A stretch of DNA of 64,000 nucleotides from Anaerolineales bacterium (GTDB lineage: Bacteria; Chloroflexota; Anaerolineae; Anaerolineales; Villigracilaceae), in contig CP129480.1 in the NCBI GenBank assembly GCA_030583885.1, positions 1,860,001 to 1,924,000 of the forward strand, read 5' to 3'. The notes below the pieces were generated by a model that was given only the letters and a program-made list of their open reading frames with translations, made no database searches and was not told where the DNA came from. The translations under genes and the position numbers were made by a program. Numbering within the stretch: position 1 is the stretch's first letter; each line of letters begins with the position of its first letter. Shown here piece after piece: positions 34,905 to 43,498 of the stretch.

Positions 34905-35991
34905 ATGCAGGATTTACTTCAACGCTTGCAGGCCGCGCATGACCTGACTCGACAATTAATGGTGCATCTTTGACCTGGCGGGCAAAGAAATTCAACTGGG
35001 ACAGCTTGAAAAGGAAATAGAAGGGCTGCAGTTCTGGAGCGATTCCACGAACGCGCAGCGTGTGATGAAGACCGTATCCCGTTTGCGGGAGGAGGTGGGA
35101 TCCTGGAATTCCTTACAACAGCAGGTTCATGATCTGACCGAACTTGCGAAACTTGACGATGAATCCCTGCGCGCAGATTTGGAAGGCGAGATCAAAAGGC
35201 TCGAAGTCGATCTTGAGAAACGTTCCTTTGCAGCGATGTTATCCGGTCCCTATGATCATGACGATGCCATCCTGGCGATCCATGCAGGCGCGGGCGGGAC
35301 GGATTCGCAGGATTGGGCCGAGATGTTGCAGCGCATGTATTTGCGCTGGATGGAAGACCAGGGGTTCACAGCCGACATAGTGGATACCACTCCCGGCGAA
35401 GAAGCGGGCATAAAAAGCGTGACCATTGCAGTGGGCGGGAAACATGCCTTTGGGTATCTGCGCTCGGAAAAAGGTGTCCATCGGCTGGTGAGGCTTTCCC
35501 CGTTCGACGCGGCACATCGCAGGCATACTTCGTTCGCGCTGGTTGAAGTCCTGCCGCAGGTTTCGATGGATGAGGTGGATATTGAGATCAATCCCGGTGA
35601 TATAAAACTGGATGTCTTCCGTTCGTCCGGCGCGGGCGGGCAGAGCGTGCAAAAGAATGCAACCGCCGTGCGCCTGACCCATCTTCCAACCGGGATCGTG
35701 GTGGTATGTCAAAATGAGCGCTCGCAAATGCAGAACCGCGAATTTGCGCTGCGAATTCTGCGGGCGCGGTTGTTGGAACTGCGCCAGGCAGAGCGGGAGG
35801 AGGAACGCGCAGTTTTACGCGGCGAATACACCAAGGCAGAGTGGGGGAGTCAGATCCGTTCCTATGTGCTGCATCCGTACCAGATGGTGAAAGACCACCG
35901 CACGGATTTTCAGGCCGGTAATGCGCAGTCTGTTTTGGACGGCGACCTTAATGGCTTTATGGAAGCCTACTTGAAGAGCGGCTCCAGATAG
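34905..35991 (+). CDS. prfB: Peptide chain release factor 2, with programmed +1 frameshift
   Basis: The ATG at 34905 follows AGGAGA. The first frame (22 codons) ends CTT at 34968-34970, directly before TGA (34971-34973) and then C, the canonical CTTTGAC slippery site. A +1 shift continues as GAC at 34972 and gives about 361 residues, the normal RF2 length. SPF (RLSPFDAAHRRHTS) and GGQ (SSGAGGQSVQKNATAV) motifs are both present. RF2 itself reads UGA, so low RF2 allows more frameshifting: autoregulation. The upstream SD-like GGTG is weaker than the classical AGGGGG. Confidence 0.96.
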
Positions 35992-36026
35992 ATTGATTCC
36001 TCTGGCTGTTTAAGAGACGGAGAATC

Positions 36027-36054
36027 AAAAGAGCGGGTTTCAACCCGCTCTTTT
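36027..36054. terminator. Terminator between prfB and the S1-domain gene
   Basis: AAAAGAGCGGGTT and AACCCGCTCTTTT arms around TC. It works in both directions between the convergent genes. Confidence 0.9.
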
Positions 36055-36079
36055 TGTACCTCTCCCATATTGGCAGGAT

Positions 36080-36844
36080 TTATCCGCCAGTGGGGAGACG
36101 TTTTTCCAGGGTGCTGTTGAGGAGTTGTTCCTGTTCCTCTGAAGCAGACTTATAGGACTTGCGGCGGACTTTTTTGCCCTTTGATTTTTCGAGAGCCTGC
36201 TGCCAGGCGATCTGCATGGCTGTGAACTGAGGTTCGTTGGAAACTTCGGTTTCCATAATATACTCGTCCTCTTTTTTGCCCTTGCGTTTGCCCTTGCCCT
36301 TGCGGTCCTCGCGTTCGGGTCTGGGTTCTTCAACAACTTCGGCTTGCAGGGCTTTCATGCTCAAGCGGATCTGCCGCTTACGGCGGTCCACATCCAGGAC
36401 TTTTGCTTCGATCTCCTCGCCTTCCTTGAGGACTTCGCTGGCGGTCTTGACATAGCCGTGAGTCAGCTCGCTCACGTGGATGAGACCCGGGCGCTCTGCG
36501 CCGAATTCCACAAATGCGCCATATGTTTCAAGCCGAACGACCTTGCCTTTGACGATCAGATCGGGCAGGATTTCCTTCCATTCATAAGCAAGCGGTTCGA
36601 TCATGGTGAGTTCGATGCGGTCTTTTTTGACACGGCGCACCCAAACTTCCACAGTTTGTCCTTCCTTCACAACATCCTCCACTTTATTGACCGCGTCCTG
36701 CTGGAGTTGTGAGATATGGATGACACCGGGCACACTCTGACCGATGTCCACGAGCGCCCCCGCGAGTGTGGTCTTCAAAATTTTGCCGCTAAGTTTGGTT
36801 TTGGGTTCGAGCGCTACGGCGGGCGCATTATCAGGTGTTGCCAT
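36080..36844 (-). CDS. S1-domain RNA-binding protein
   Basis: 254 residues, AGGAG before the ATG. Two S1 (OB-fold) domains: about 15-80 (ALVDIGQSVPGVIHISQL) and 105-175 (YGAFVEFGAERPGLIHVSEL, DVDRRKRQIRLSMKAL). A very basic low-complexity region (KGKGKRKGKK) and a Lys-rich C-terminus follow. It is far shorter than ribosomal protein S1 (about 550 residues in E. coli) but has the same domain type, as in two-to-four-repeat S1 homologues. It probably binds mRNA. Confidence 0.88.
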   Translation of the reverse strand: MATPDNAPAVALEPKTKLSGKILKTTLAGALVDIGQSVPGVIHISQLQQDAVNKVEDVVKEGQTVEVWVRRVKKDRIELTMIEPLAYEWKEILPDLIVKGKVVRLETYGAFVEFGAERPGLIHVSELTHGYVKTASEVLKEGEEIEAKVLDVDRRKRQIRLSMKALQAEVVEEPRPEREDRKGKGKRKGKKEDEYIMETEVSNEPQFTAMQIAWQQALEKSKGKKVRRKSYKSASEEQEQLLNSTLEKRLPTGG

Positions 36845-36950
36845 AGTTAATCTCCTACTGTTTGAAATAATGCCGAAGAAGGATTATACCTGTCTGACAT
36901 GAAACCGTCAACGTGAAATTGGTAATCCATTAAACCGGCCGGTCACGCTC

Positions 36951-36979
36951 TTGCGGATTGTGTTTTCCGTGAGTATAAT
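36951..36979 (+). promoter_or_regulatory. Promoter of the ileS T-box transcript
   Basis: -35 TTGCGG (36951-36956), spacer 17 nt, -10 TATAAT (36974-36979). Transcription should start near 36986. Confidence 0.75.
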
Positions 36980-36989
36980 CCGTCAATCC

Positions 36990-37300
36990 TATTATTCCGC
37001 GGCAGCGGACAAAGCGTCGATGGGAAAGAGTAAATCTGTCGAAACGGCCAGCGAGTCCGAGGTCAGGTGTGAAGCGGATGCGCGGAGACGGTTGAAAATC
37101 CTCCCGGAGCTGTGAACTGAAATCGGACGGGTCAGACGGGTCGAGAGTAGGGAATCCGAAATTGTTCCTCGTTATCGGAACAGGATGATGTTGGTCATCC
37201 AATGAGTGTCTGCCAGCCTTATCGGGCGGGTGCAGAAACCAGAGTGGTACCGCGTGAGCATGGCTCTCGTCTCTGTCTGAGATGGGAGTTTTTATTTTTT
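36990..37300 (+). ncRNA. T-box leader (tRNA-Ile sensing) of ileS
   Basis: The leader carries GGGAAAGAGTAAAT (AGTA bulge of Stem I) at about 37022-37034, a GGTGTGAAGC-like Stem I element, the T-box sequence AGAGTGGTACCGCG at 37241-37254, and a terminator stem (37264-37288) of 10 bp with two wobble pairs before the U run. The candidate specifier codon is ATC (Ile) at 37122-37124, after TGAA; ATC at 37098-37100 is an alternative. Uncharged tRNA-Ile should stabilise the antiterminator and let ileS be read. Confidence 0.9.
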
Positions 37301-37310
37301 GGAGGCTTGA

Positions 37311-40300
37311 ATGTTTAAACCAGTTAACTCAAAACTCGATGTGCCTTCTTTGGAAGAGAATGTCCTCAAAATGTGGAAGAAGCAGGATGTCTTCAAGAAG
37401 ACCGTTGAACAGCGCAAGGGCGGCCCCGAGTATGTTTTTTACGAAGGACCGCCGACTGCGAATGGAAAGCCCGGTGTGCATCATGTGTTGGCGCGCGCGT
37501 TCAAGGATATGTTCCCGCGCTACAAGATCATGCGCGGGTATCACGTCTCGCGCCGCGGCGGTTGGGACACACATGGTCTGCCCGTTGAGATCGAGGTTGA
37601 AAAACAACTTGGATTCAACAACAAGCAGCAGATCGAGGAATACGGTATCGATAAATTCAACGAGCTTTGCAAGAAATCCGTGTTTACATACATTCAGGAT
37701 TGGGAGCGACTCACCGACCGCATCGCCTTTTGGGTCGACCTCGAAGAGGCCTATGTGACCTATACCAATGAATACATCGAGTCGGTCTGGTGGATCCTCA
37801 AGAACTTCTGGGAAAAGGACCTGCTCTTCAAGGGCTACAAGATCGTTCCGTATTGCCCGCGTTGCGGCACGCCGCTCTCCGACCATGAAGTTGCCCTCGG
37901 TTACGACGATGCAACCGACCCCTCGGTCTTTGTCCGCCTGCCGCTGGTGGAAAAGCCGGATACCTCCCTTCTTGTCTGGACGACCACCCCATGGACCCTT
38001 CCGGCCAACGTCGCTGTTGCAGCGCACCCCGAGGTTGATTATGTGACCGTCGAGCGTGATCATCACGGCACGAAGGAACGCCTCATCCTTGCTAAAAATC
38101 TGGTTGAAACGATTTTCAAAGATGAGGACGTGAAGGTGGTGGATACATACAAGGGCAGGAAGCTGAAGGGCGTTAAGTACAAGCCGCTCTTCACATTTGT
38201 GACGGTGGACAAACCTGCCTATTATGTTGTACTGGGCGATTTCGTCACAACAGAAGACGGCTCCGGACTTGTGCATCAGGCGCCCGCTTTTGGCGCGGAA
38301 GACATGGAGATGGCGAAACAACACGACCTGCCGATTTTGTTGACCGTTCAGCCGGATGGCACGTTCATCCCCGAGATCACGCCCTGGCGGGGAATCTTTG
38401 TCAAGGATGCCGACCCGCAAATCATCCAGGACCTTGATGCGCGTGGTCTTTTGTTCCGAGCCGGCACGCTGGTGCATACCTATCCATTCTGCTGGCGCTG
38501 CCATACGCCGCTCCTGTATTATGCGCGTGAGTCGTGGTACATCCGCACGAGTTCAAAGCGCGATCGTCTCGTGGAATTGAACAAGACCATCAACTGGGTT
38601 CCCGACCACATCAAGAACGGACGTTTTGGCAACTGGCTGGAAAATAACATCGACTGGTCGCTCAGCCGCGAGCGGTATTGGGGGACGCCGCTTCCCGTGT
38701 GGGAGTGTGAAAACCCCGATTGCAAGCATCGCGAGTGCATCGGCTCGGTAAAGGAACTTTCTGAAAAAGCAGGCAAAGACTTGGGCGAACTCGATCTGCA
38801 CCGCCCGCACGTGGACAACGTCCACTGGAAGTGTATGGAGTGCGGTGGAAGAATGACGCGCGTCAAGGACCTGATCGACGTATGGTTCGACTCGGGCGCG
38901 ATGCCTGTGGCGCAGTGGCATTATCCGTTTGAGAACAAGGATAAGTTCGAGTCCCAATTCCCCGCCGATTACATCTGTGAGGCGGTCGATCAGACGCGCG
39001 GCTGGTTCTATTCGCTGCATGCCATCAGCACATTGCTCCATGATGAAATCTCCTTCAAGAATGTCATCTGCCTCGGTCATATACAGGACGGTGAGGGACG
39101 CAAGATGTCCAAATCGCTGGGTAATATCGTCCAGCCCTGGGATGTGTTGAATGTGCACGGTGCAGATGCACTGCGCTGGTATCTCTACACCGCTTCGCCG
39201 CCGGGCCAGGAACGCCGCTTCTCCCCCGACCTGGTTGGAGATGTCATCCGCAGCTTTACGCTTACGCTGTGGAATGTGTACTCGTTCTTCATCACCTATG
39301 CCAACCTCGACAAACCGCAGGGACTCACCGTCACTGCAGCGACCAACGACCTGGACCGCTGGATGCTCTCCGAATTGAATGTGCTCGTCCGTGACGTGAC
39401 GAAGGCGTACGATGAATATGACGTCTTGAATGCGACCCGTCCTGTGGAAAAATTCGTCGAGAACCTCTCCACCTGGTACGTGCGCCGCTCGCGCCGCCGC
39501 TTCTGGAAGAACGAATCAGGCGCCGACAAACAGGCCGCATACTCCACGCTGTATACCGCATTGGTGACGGTCGCAAAATTAATCGCACCCGCCATGCCAT
39601 TCCTCGCCGAAGAGTTGTACCAAAACCTCGTCCGCTCGGTGGATGAGACTGCGCCCGAATCCGTTCATCTTGCAGAGTGGCCGGCGGTGATGAACGAATT
39701 CATTGACGAAACACTCAACCGTGAAATGGAATTGGTGATGAAACTGGTTTCGCTCGGCCATTCTGCGCGGCAGAAAGCCAATCGCAAGGTGCGCCAGCCG
39801 CTTGCAGAAGCCGCCTTTTCCGTCGGGAATCCTGCGGAACGTACAGCGCTGATGAAGAACGTCGACGTCATCCAGGACGAGTTGAACGTGAAGCAGGTCC
39901 GTTTGCTGGACGCTGCCACGGAGGCGGTTTCGCACACGGTCAAGCCATTGCCCAAGCAGTTGGGACAGAAATACGGCAACAAGTTCCCCGCCATCCAAAA
40001 GGCGATCCTCGCCATGAATGCGGAAGAAGCGGCAAGGACCTTGCAATCCGGCAGTCCGCTGAAAGTGACAGCGGATGGCGGGACGTATGAGGTTCTCTCC
40101 GATGAAGTGGAGGTGAAGGCGATGGCAAAGGAGGGCTTCGCGGTTGCGGAGGAGGGCGCATATGTTGCCGCGCTGGTCACCGACCTGACGCCTGAACTGA
40201 TTTCCGAAGGCTTGGCGCGTGAATTTGTCCGCCGCGTGCAGGATCTGCGCAAGACCGCCGACTTGGCTGTTGCCGATCGTGTGGAATTGTTCATCGAAGC

Positions 40301-40460
40301 CTCAGCAGGTTTGAGGTCCGCGATCGAGGCGCACGAGTCGTACATCACGGTTGAAACGCTGACGACAAAATTATCCTTCACGAGTCCGCCGCAGGATTCG
40401 TCCATTGTCGAGGATGAATTTGAGGGCGAGCAGGTCAAGGTTGGATTGGTTAAGGCGTAG
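37311..40460 (+). CDS. ileS: Isoleucyl-tRNA synthetase
   Basis: 1049 residues; GGAGG 6 nt before the ATG. Class I synthetase: the HIGH-equivalent lies in GKPGVHHVLARAF and KMSKS in GRKMSKSLGN. The CP1 editing domain is present (VWTTTPWTLPANVAVAAHP). The sequence style (YCPRCGTPLSDHEVALGY, long C-terminal end without the bacterial zinc site) is that of type-2 IleRS, the eukaryote-like, mupirocin-tolerant form. It is regulated by the T-box leader. Confidence 0.95.
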   Translation: MFKPVNSKLDVPSLEENVLKMWKKQDVFKKTVEQRKGGPEYVFYEGPPTANGKPGVHHVLARAFKDMFPRYKIMRGYHVSRRGGWDTHGLPVEIEVEKQLGFNNKQQIEEYGIDKFNELCKKSVFTYIQDWERLTDRIAFWVDLEEAYVTYTNEYIESVWWILKNFWEKDLLFKGYKIVPYCPRCGTPLSDHEVALGYDDATDPSVFVRLPLVEKPDTSLLVWTTTPWTLPANVAVAAHPEVDYVTVERDHHGTKERLILAKNLVETIFKDEDVKVVDTYKGRKLKGVKYKPLFTFVTVDKPAYYVVLGDFVTTEDGSGLVHQAPAFGAEDMEMAKQHDLPILLTVQPDGTFIPEITPWRGIFVKDADPQIIQDLDARGLLFRAGTLVHTYPFCWRCHTPLLYYARESWYIRTSSKRDRLVELNKTINWVPDHIKNGRFGNWLENNIDWSLSRERYWGTPLPVWECENPDCKHRECIGSVKELSEKAGKDLGELDLHRPHVDNVHWKCMECGGRMTRVKDLIDVWFDSGAMPVAQWHYPFENKDKFESQFPADYICEAVDQTRGWFYSLHAISTLLHDEISFKNVICLGHIQDGEGRKMSKSLGNIVQPWDVLNVHGADALRWYLYTASPPGQERRFSPDLVGDVIRSFTLTLWNVYSFFITYANLDKPQGLTVTAATNDLDRWMLSELNVLVRDVTKAYDEYDVLNATRPVEKFVENLSTWYVRRSRRRFWKNESGADKQAAYSTLYTALVTVAKLIAPAMPFLAEELYQNLVRSVDETAPESVHLAEWPAVMNEFIDETLNREMELVMKLVSLGHSARQKANRKVRQPLAEAAFSVGNPAERTALMKNVDVIQDELNVKQVRLLDAATEAVSHTVKPLPKQLGQKYGNKFPAIQKAILAMNAEEAARTLQSGSPLKVTADGGTYEVLSDEVEVKAMAKEGFAVAEEGAYVAALVTDLTPELISEGLAREFVRRVQDLRKTADLAVADRVELFIEASAGLRSAIEAHESYITVETLTTKLSFTSPPQDSSIVEDEFEGEQVKVGLVKA

Positions 40461-40473
40461 TTGCAGGATGGCG

Positions 40474-40506
40474 GGCTTCGGATGTCGAAAGGCATCCGAA
40501 GCCTGT
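40474..40506 (+). terminator. Terminator of ileS
   Basis: GGCTTCGGATG (40474-40484) pairs with CATCCGAAGCC (40493-40503), followed by TGTTT. The T run is short. Confidence 0.65.
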
Positions 40507-40513
40507 TTAATTG

Positions 40514-40519
40514 TATAAT
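40514..40519 (+). promoter_or_regulatory. -10 box upstream of the phosphatidylcholine-synthase-like gene
   Basis: TATAAT right after the ileS terminator, leaving a leader of about 60 nt; no clear -35. Confidence 0.4.
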
Positions 40520-40589
40520 TTCAAGACATCTTGTTTTGCGCGTGTGTGTTCATAGTTCATAGGTGTAACCACCTTAGTAAGGAAGAATC

Positions 40590-41318
40590 ATGACAGCTTC
40601 TGCACTATCGGAAACCAAACCAAACCCTGTGCGCGTGGTACTTGCATGGGGCGTGCATTTATTCACCGCCACGGGCGCGGTGTGGGGGTTGCTGGCGATC
40701 CTCGCCATCTTCGACGGCGATTACCGCATGATGATCGTGTGGATGATCGTTGCGATGCTGGTGGACGGCTTCGACGGTGTGCTGGCGCGCTGGGCGGATG
40801 TGAAAAAATTCGCGGGCGGGGTGGACGGCGCTCTGCTCGACAACATCATTGACTATCTCAATTACGTGCTGGTGCCCGTCCTCTTCATTGTCACAACGGA
40901 TTACCTGCCCGCGCCCGCCAAATTCTTCACCGCCTGCCTGATTCTGCTTACATCCGCCTATCAATTTACACAGACGGATGCGAAGACCGATGACAATCAT
41001 TTCAAAGGTTTCCCGTCCTATTGGAACGTCGCCGCGCTGTACATGCTTTTGATGAACCTGCCTGCCTGGGTGAATTTCGGCTTTCTGATGCTGTTCAATA
41101 TCATGGTCTTCATCCCCATAAAATATATTTACCCAAGCCGTAACAGCTACCTGCGCCAGTTGACGCTCGCGCTGACCTACTTGTACGGCGTGATCGGAAT
41201 TTGGGGATTGCTTCAATATCCCAATCATCCCAGCTGGTTTCTGTGGGTTTCGTTTATCTATGTGTTCTATTATATTGTCTTGAGTCTGGCGCCCAAGAAA
41301 AAAGCAAATGCGGATTGA
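40590..41318 (+). CDS. pcs: CDP-alcohol phosphatidyltransferase, phosphatidylcholine-synthase-like
   Basis: 242 residues with about seven membrane helices. The CDP-alcohol phosphotransferase motif is visible: VDGFDGVLARWADVKKFAGG then VDGALLDNIIDYLNY. The DYLNYVLVPV continuation and the early HLFTATGAVWGLLA match bacterial phosphatidylcholine synthase (Pcs), which joins CDP-diacylglycerol to choline. A different alcohol acceptor cannot be excluded. The GNAT gene starts 11 nt before its end; PlsC- and DagK-like genes are close by on the other strand. Confidence 0.8.
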   Translation: MTASALSETKPNPVRVVLAWGVHLFTATGAVWGLLAILAIFDGDYRMMIVWMIVAMLVDGFDGVLARWADVKKFAGGVDGALLDNIIDYLNYVLVPVLFIVTTDYLPAPAKFFTACLILLTSAYQFTQTDAKTDDNHFKGFPSYWNVAALYMLLMNLPAWVNFGFLMLFNIMVFIPIKYIYPSRNSYLRQLTLALTYLYGVIGIWGLLQYPNHPSWFLWVSFIYVFYYIVLSLAPKKKANAD

Positions 41319-41736
41319 CATTGTCACACGGGCGGATGACGAACTTCTCGATGCGTTTAAACGCCTTGTCCCTCAACTGACTGATAATAATCCGCCTCCA
41401 TCCCTGGACGATTTGACTGCCCTTGTCCAAGATGCGAGCTCCACACTGTTGACGGCCCGGGATGATAATAACCAGATCGTTGGCGCATTGACTCTTGTGG
41501 TCTATCGCGTGCCGACGGGAATCCGCTCCGTGATCGAAGATGTGATCGTGGATATCTCCGCGCGCGGACAGGGGATTGGTGAAACTTTGCTGGTGCGGGC
41601 AATCGAACTGGCCCGGGAAAAAAGCGCAGGCAATATCTCGCTCACATCCAATCCCATGCGCATGGCCGCGAATAAATTGTATTTGCGGGTGGGTTTTACG
41701 AAAAGGGATACGAACGCGTATCAAATTAAATTTTAA
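41308..41736 (+). CDS. GNAT-family N-acetyltransferase
   Basis: 142 residues. The acetyl-CoA-binding motif A is present (VIEDVIVDISARGQGIGETLL), with NKLYLRVGFTKRDTNAY near the C-terminus, typical of GNAT enzymes. The start overlaps the Pcs-like gene by 11 nt, so the two are co-translated. The substrate is unknown. Its stop codon lies inside the long palindrome at 41730-41781. Confidence 0.9.
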   Translation: MRIDIVTRADDELLDAFKRLVPQLTDNNPPPSLDDLTALVQDASSTLLTARDDNNQIVGALTLVVYRVPTGIRSVIEDVIVDISARGQGIGETLLVRAIELAREKSAGNISLTSNPMRMAANKLYLRVGFTKRDTNAYQIKF

Positions 41737-41781
41737 TAGCATAAGGGCCGGCGGATCCGCCGGCCCTTATGCTATTAAAAT
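41730..41781. terminator. Perfect 52-nt palindromic bidirectional terminator
   Basis: ATTTTAATAGCATAAGGGCC through its exact complement, centre GGCGGATCCGCC. It separates the GNAT gene from the convergent repeat protein and contains the GNAT stop codon. Confidence 0.92.
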
Positions 41782-41789
41782 GGTGCCAA

Positions 41790-42707
41790 CTAGGGGCGTC
41801 CACCGCCCGTGCCGCCACTTTTACCCTTGCCTTTACCACCGTTGTTGCCTTTGTCCTTGCCGTTCCCATTACTACCACTGCTGTTTCCATTCCCAGCGGC
41901 GTCAATGGCCGCTTCATTAGTATCGTCGCCAGTGTCATCACCGTTGTTACCTTTGTCCTTGCTGTTCCCATTGCCATTACTACCATTGCTGCTTCCATTC
42001 CCGGCGGCTTCAATGGCCGCTTCATTAGTATCGTCGCCAGTGTCTTCACCGTTTTCAGCTTTGCCAGACATAACACTGCCGAGATTACCTCCTTTTTTTA
42101 GTGACTTTACAACATCGCCCCAATTATCGGGCGTTGAGCCGTCTGCAAGTACAATGTCGTCATAGTTACCGCTTTGTTTGGCTTCGAGCAGGGCTTCGAA
42201 GGTGGCAGTGTCGCCATCAATTTGATTGGTCAGCCACAAGGCTTGAGCGATCACACCAAAGCCAAAGCCGTCTTCATGGACGGTCATGATCGTGTCATAG
42301 TCCACACCGAACAGCCCGCCGAAGAAATTTGATAATGCAGAACCAACGGGATGTTCTTGTTCACCCCGGTCTTCTTCCTCGCCTTCTTCAATGACGTCTG
42401 CGGGGTCGAGTTCGACTTCCATTCCAACCGCATCTTCTGTCACTGTTGGTTCGCCGGTGATTGGATCTGTTGTAACCAGCCCAAGCAACTCGGCATTTTC
42501 AAAGCTGACTATTACGGTCTGTGTTTCGCCTGTGGTTTCATCCAGCAGGTCAAGGACTACAATCGTCTCGCCTGTGGTTGGGTCGGTTTCAAACGCAATG
42601 GTTTGGATAGTGCCAGTGATTGGGGTTGTCTCCTGTGCGAATGCAGTTCCCGTTGTCATGGCAAGCAGGGCAAGCATAAGGAATGCGCTGGCAAATATTT
42701 TTTTCAT
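41790..42707 (-). CDS. Secreted protein with Gly/Asn/Asp-rich repeated C-terminus
   Basis: 305 residues. The signal peptide ends at about TGTAFAQE, with no lipobox. A small beta domain (about 30-95; TGETIVVLDLLDETTGETQTV) is followed by an alpha-helical region (VGSALSNFFGGLFGVDYDT, FGFGVIAQALWLTNQ). The last 110 residues are a low-complexity linker with two near-copies of a roughly 35-residue unit containing GDDTGDDTNEAAI, ending GKGKSGGTGGGRP. It is expected outside the cell. Function unknown. Confidence 0.85.
   Translation of the reverse strand: MKKIFASAFLMLALLAMTTGTAFAQETTPITGTIQTIAFETDPTTGETIVVLDLLDETTGETQTVIVSFENAELLGLVTTDPITGEPTVTEDAVGMEVELDPADVIEEGEEEDRGEQEHPVGSALSNFFGGLFGVDYDTIMTVHEDGFGFGVIAQALWLTNQIDGDTATFEALLEAKQSGNYDDIVLADGSTPDNWGDVVKSLKKGGNLGSVMSGKAENGEDTGDDTNEAAIEAAGNGSSNGSNGNGNSKDKGNNGDDTGDDTNEAAIDAAGNGNSSGSNGNGKDKGNNGGKGKGKSGGTGGGRP
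41839..42048. repeat. Two-copy in-frame repeat (about 102 and 108 nt)
   Basis: 41839-41940 and 41941-42048 are nearly identical apart from a 6-nt difference. They encode the duplicated GDDTNEAAI-GNGSSNGSN linker and look like a recent tandem duplication within the gene. Confidence 0.85.
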
Positions 42708-42820
42708 TTTATTTGCTCCTTTTCTATTTCTTTCTATACAATTTATTTTCCGACTCTTATTCTATTCCAGATTTGTCATGTTCCCACTTTTATTTCTGTA
42801 AGCGACCCAGTACCAACGTA

Positions 42821-43489
42821 CTATGGCTGTAGAGTGACCAGGAATTTTTCCGTGAATTTGCTCATGTCCGAATATTCCCCGCGATATTCCTCCGGAAGCA
42901 ATTTTGCCAGGCGGTACATCATCTCATCCACAATCTGCTGACGGACCTCGCCCGTCACTTTTACACCGTCCACATTGACCTTAAACGGCTCGCCAATGCG
43001 GATGTGAAAATCCGTGCGTTTCAGGCGCCTCAGATTTTTAAGATAGACTTCGCCTCCCCAATGTGCGATTGGGACGATCGGTGCGCCCGAGTGCAGCGCA
43101 ATGATGACTGTGCCTGGCATGGCGCGCCGCAGTTTTCCCGTCCTGTTGCGCGTGCCTTCCGGGGCGATCCCGAATATATAGCCCTTTTCCAGCGCCCTCA
43201 ATGCTTTTTTGAGGGCGTTCATATCCGCTTCGCCGCGGCGGACGGGGATGATGCCCCACACGCCAAAAATCCAATTCAGGAACCAGTTGTCCCAGGTTTC
43301 CACCTTTGCCCAGCCTGTTAGTTTTCGTGGCTGCAAATGGGCGAAAAGCAGAGGCACTTCGATCTGACCCGTGTGATTGGCAATGGCAATCATGGGTCCT
43401 TGCAGGGGAAATTTCTTCAAGTCGTCCCCGTCAATGCGGCAGGTAACGCGCGTGTATATGCGGACAATGAAATTAGTTAACCAATGCAT
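42821..43489 (-). CDS. 1-acyl-glycerol-3-phosphate acyltransferase (PlsC-like)
   Basis: 222 residues. The acyltransferase motifs are ANHTGQIEVPLLF (motif I) and APEGTRNRTGKL (motif III). Motif I is usually HX4D; here the catalytic Asp position is Glu (HTGQIE), which may affect activity. The third motif region is GAPIVPIAHWGG. It would esterify lysophosphatidate to phosphatidate, feeding CDP-diacylglycerol to the Pcs-like enzyme. It begins 9 nt after the DagK-like gene. Confidence 0.85.
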   Translation of the reverse strand: MHWLTNFIVRIYTRVTCRIDGDDLKKFPLQGPMIAIANHTGQIEVPLLFAHLQPRKLTGWAKVETWDNWFLNWIFGVWGIIPVRRGEADMNALKKALRALEKGYIFGIAPEGTRNRTGKLRRAMPGTVIIALHSGAPIVPIAHWGGEVYLKNLRRLKRTDFHIRIGEPFKVNVDGVKVTGEVRQQIVDEMMYRLAKLLPEEYRGEYSDMSKFTEKFLVTLQP

Positions 43490-43498
43490 CGGCTGTTC

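Noticed and set aside
34920..34975. prfB as a broken gene (in-frame TGA)
   Set aside because: The stop is at the conserved programmed frameshift site CTT-TGA-C, and the shifted frame continues with full RF2 motifs.
37282..37758. 158-codon frame overlapping the ileS start
   Set aside because: It reads through the T-box terminator region and then the ileS gene in another frame with Arg/Ser-rich, unconserved residues.
38519..40495. Long minus-strand frames inside ileS
   Set aside because: These are shadow frames from codon bias; the plus-strand synthetase motifs cover the same DNA.
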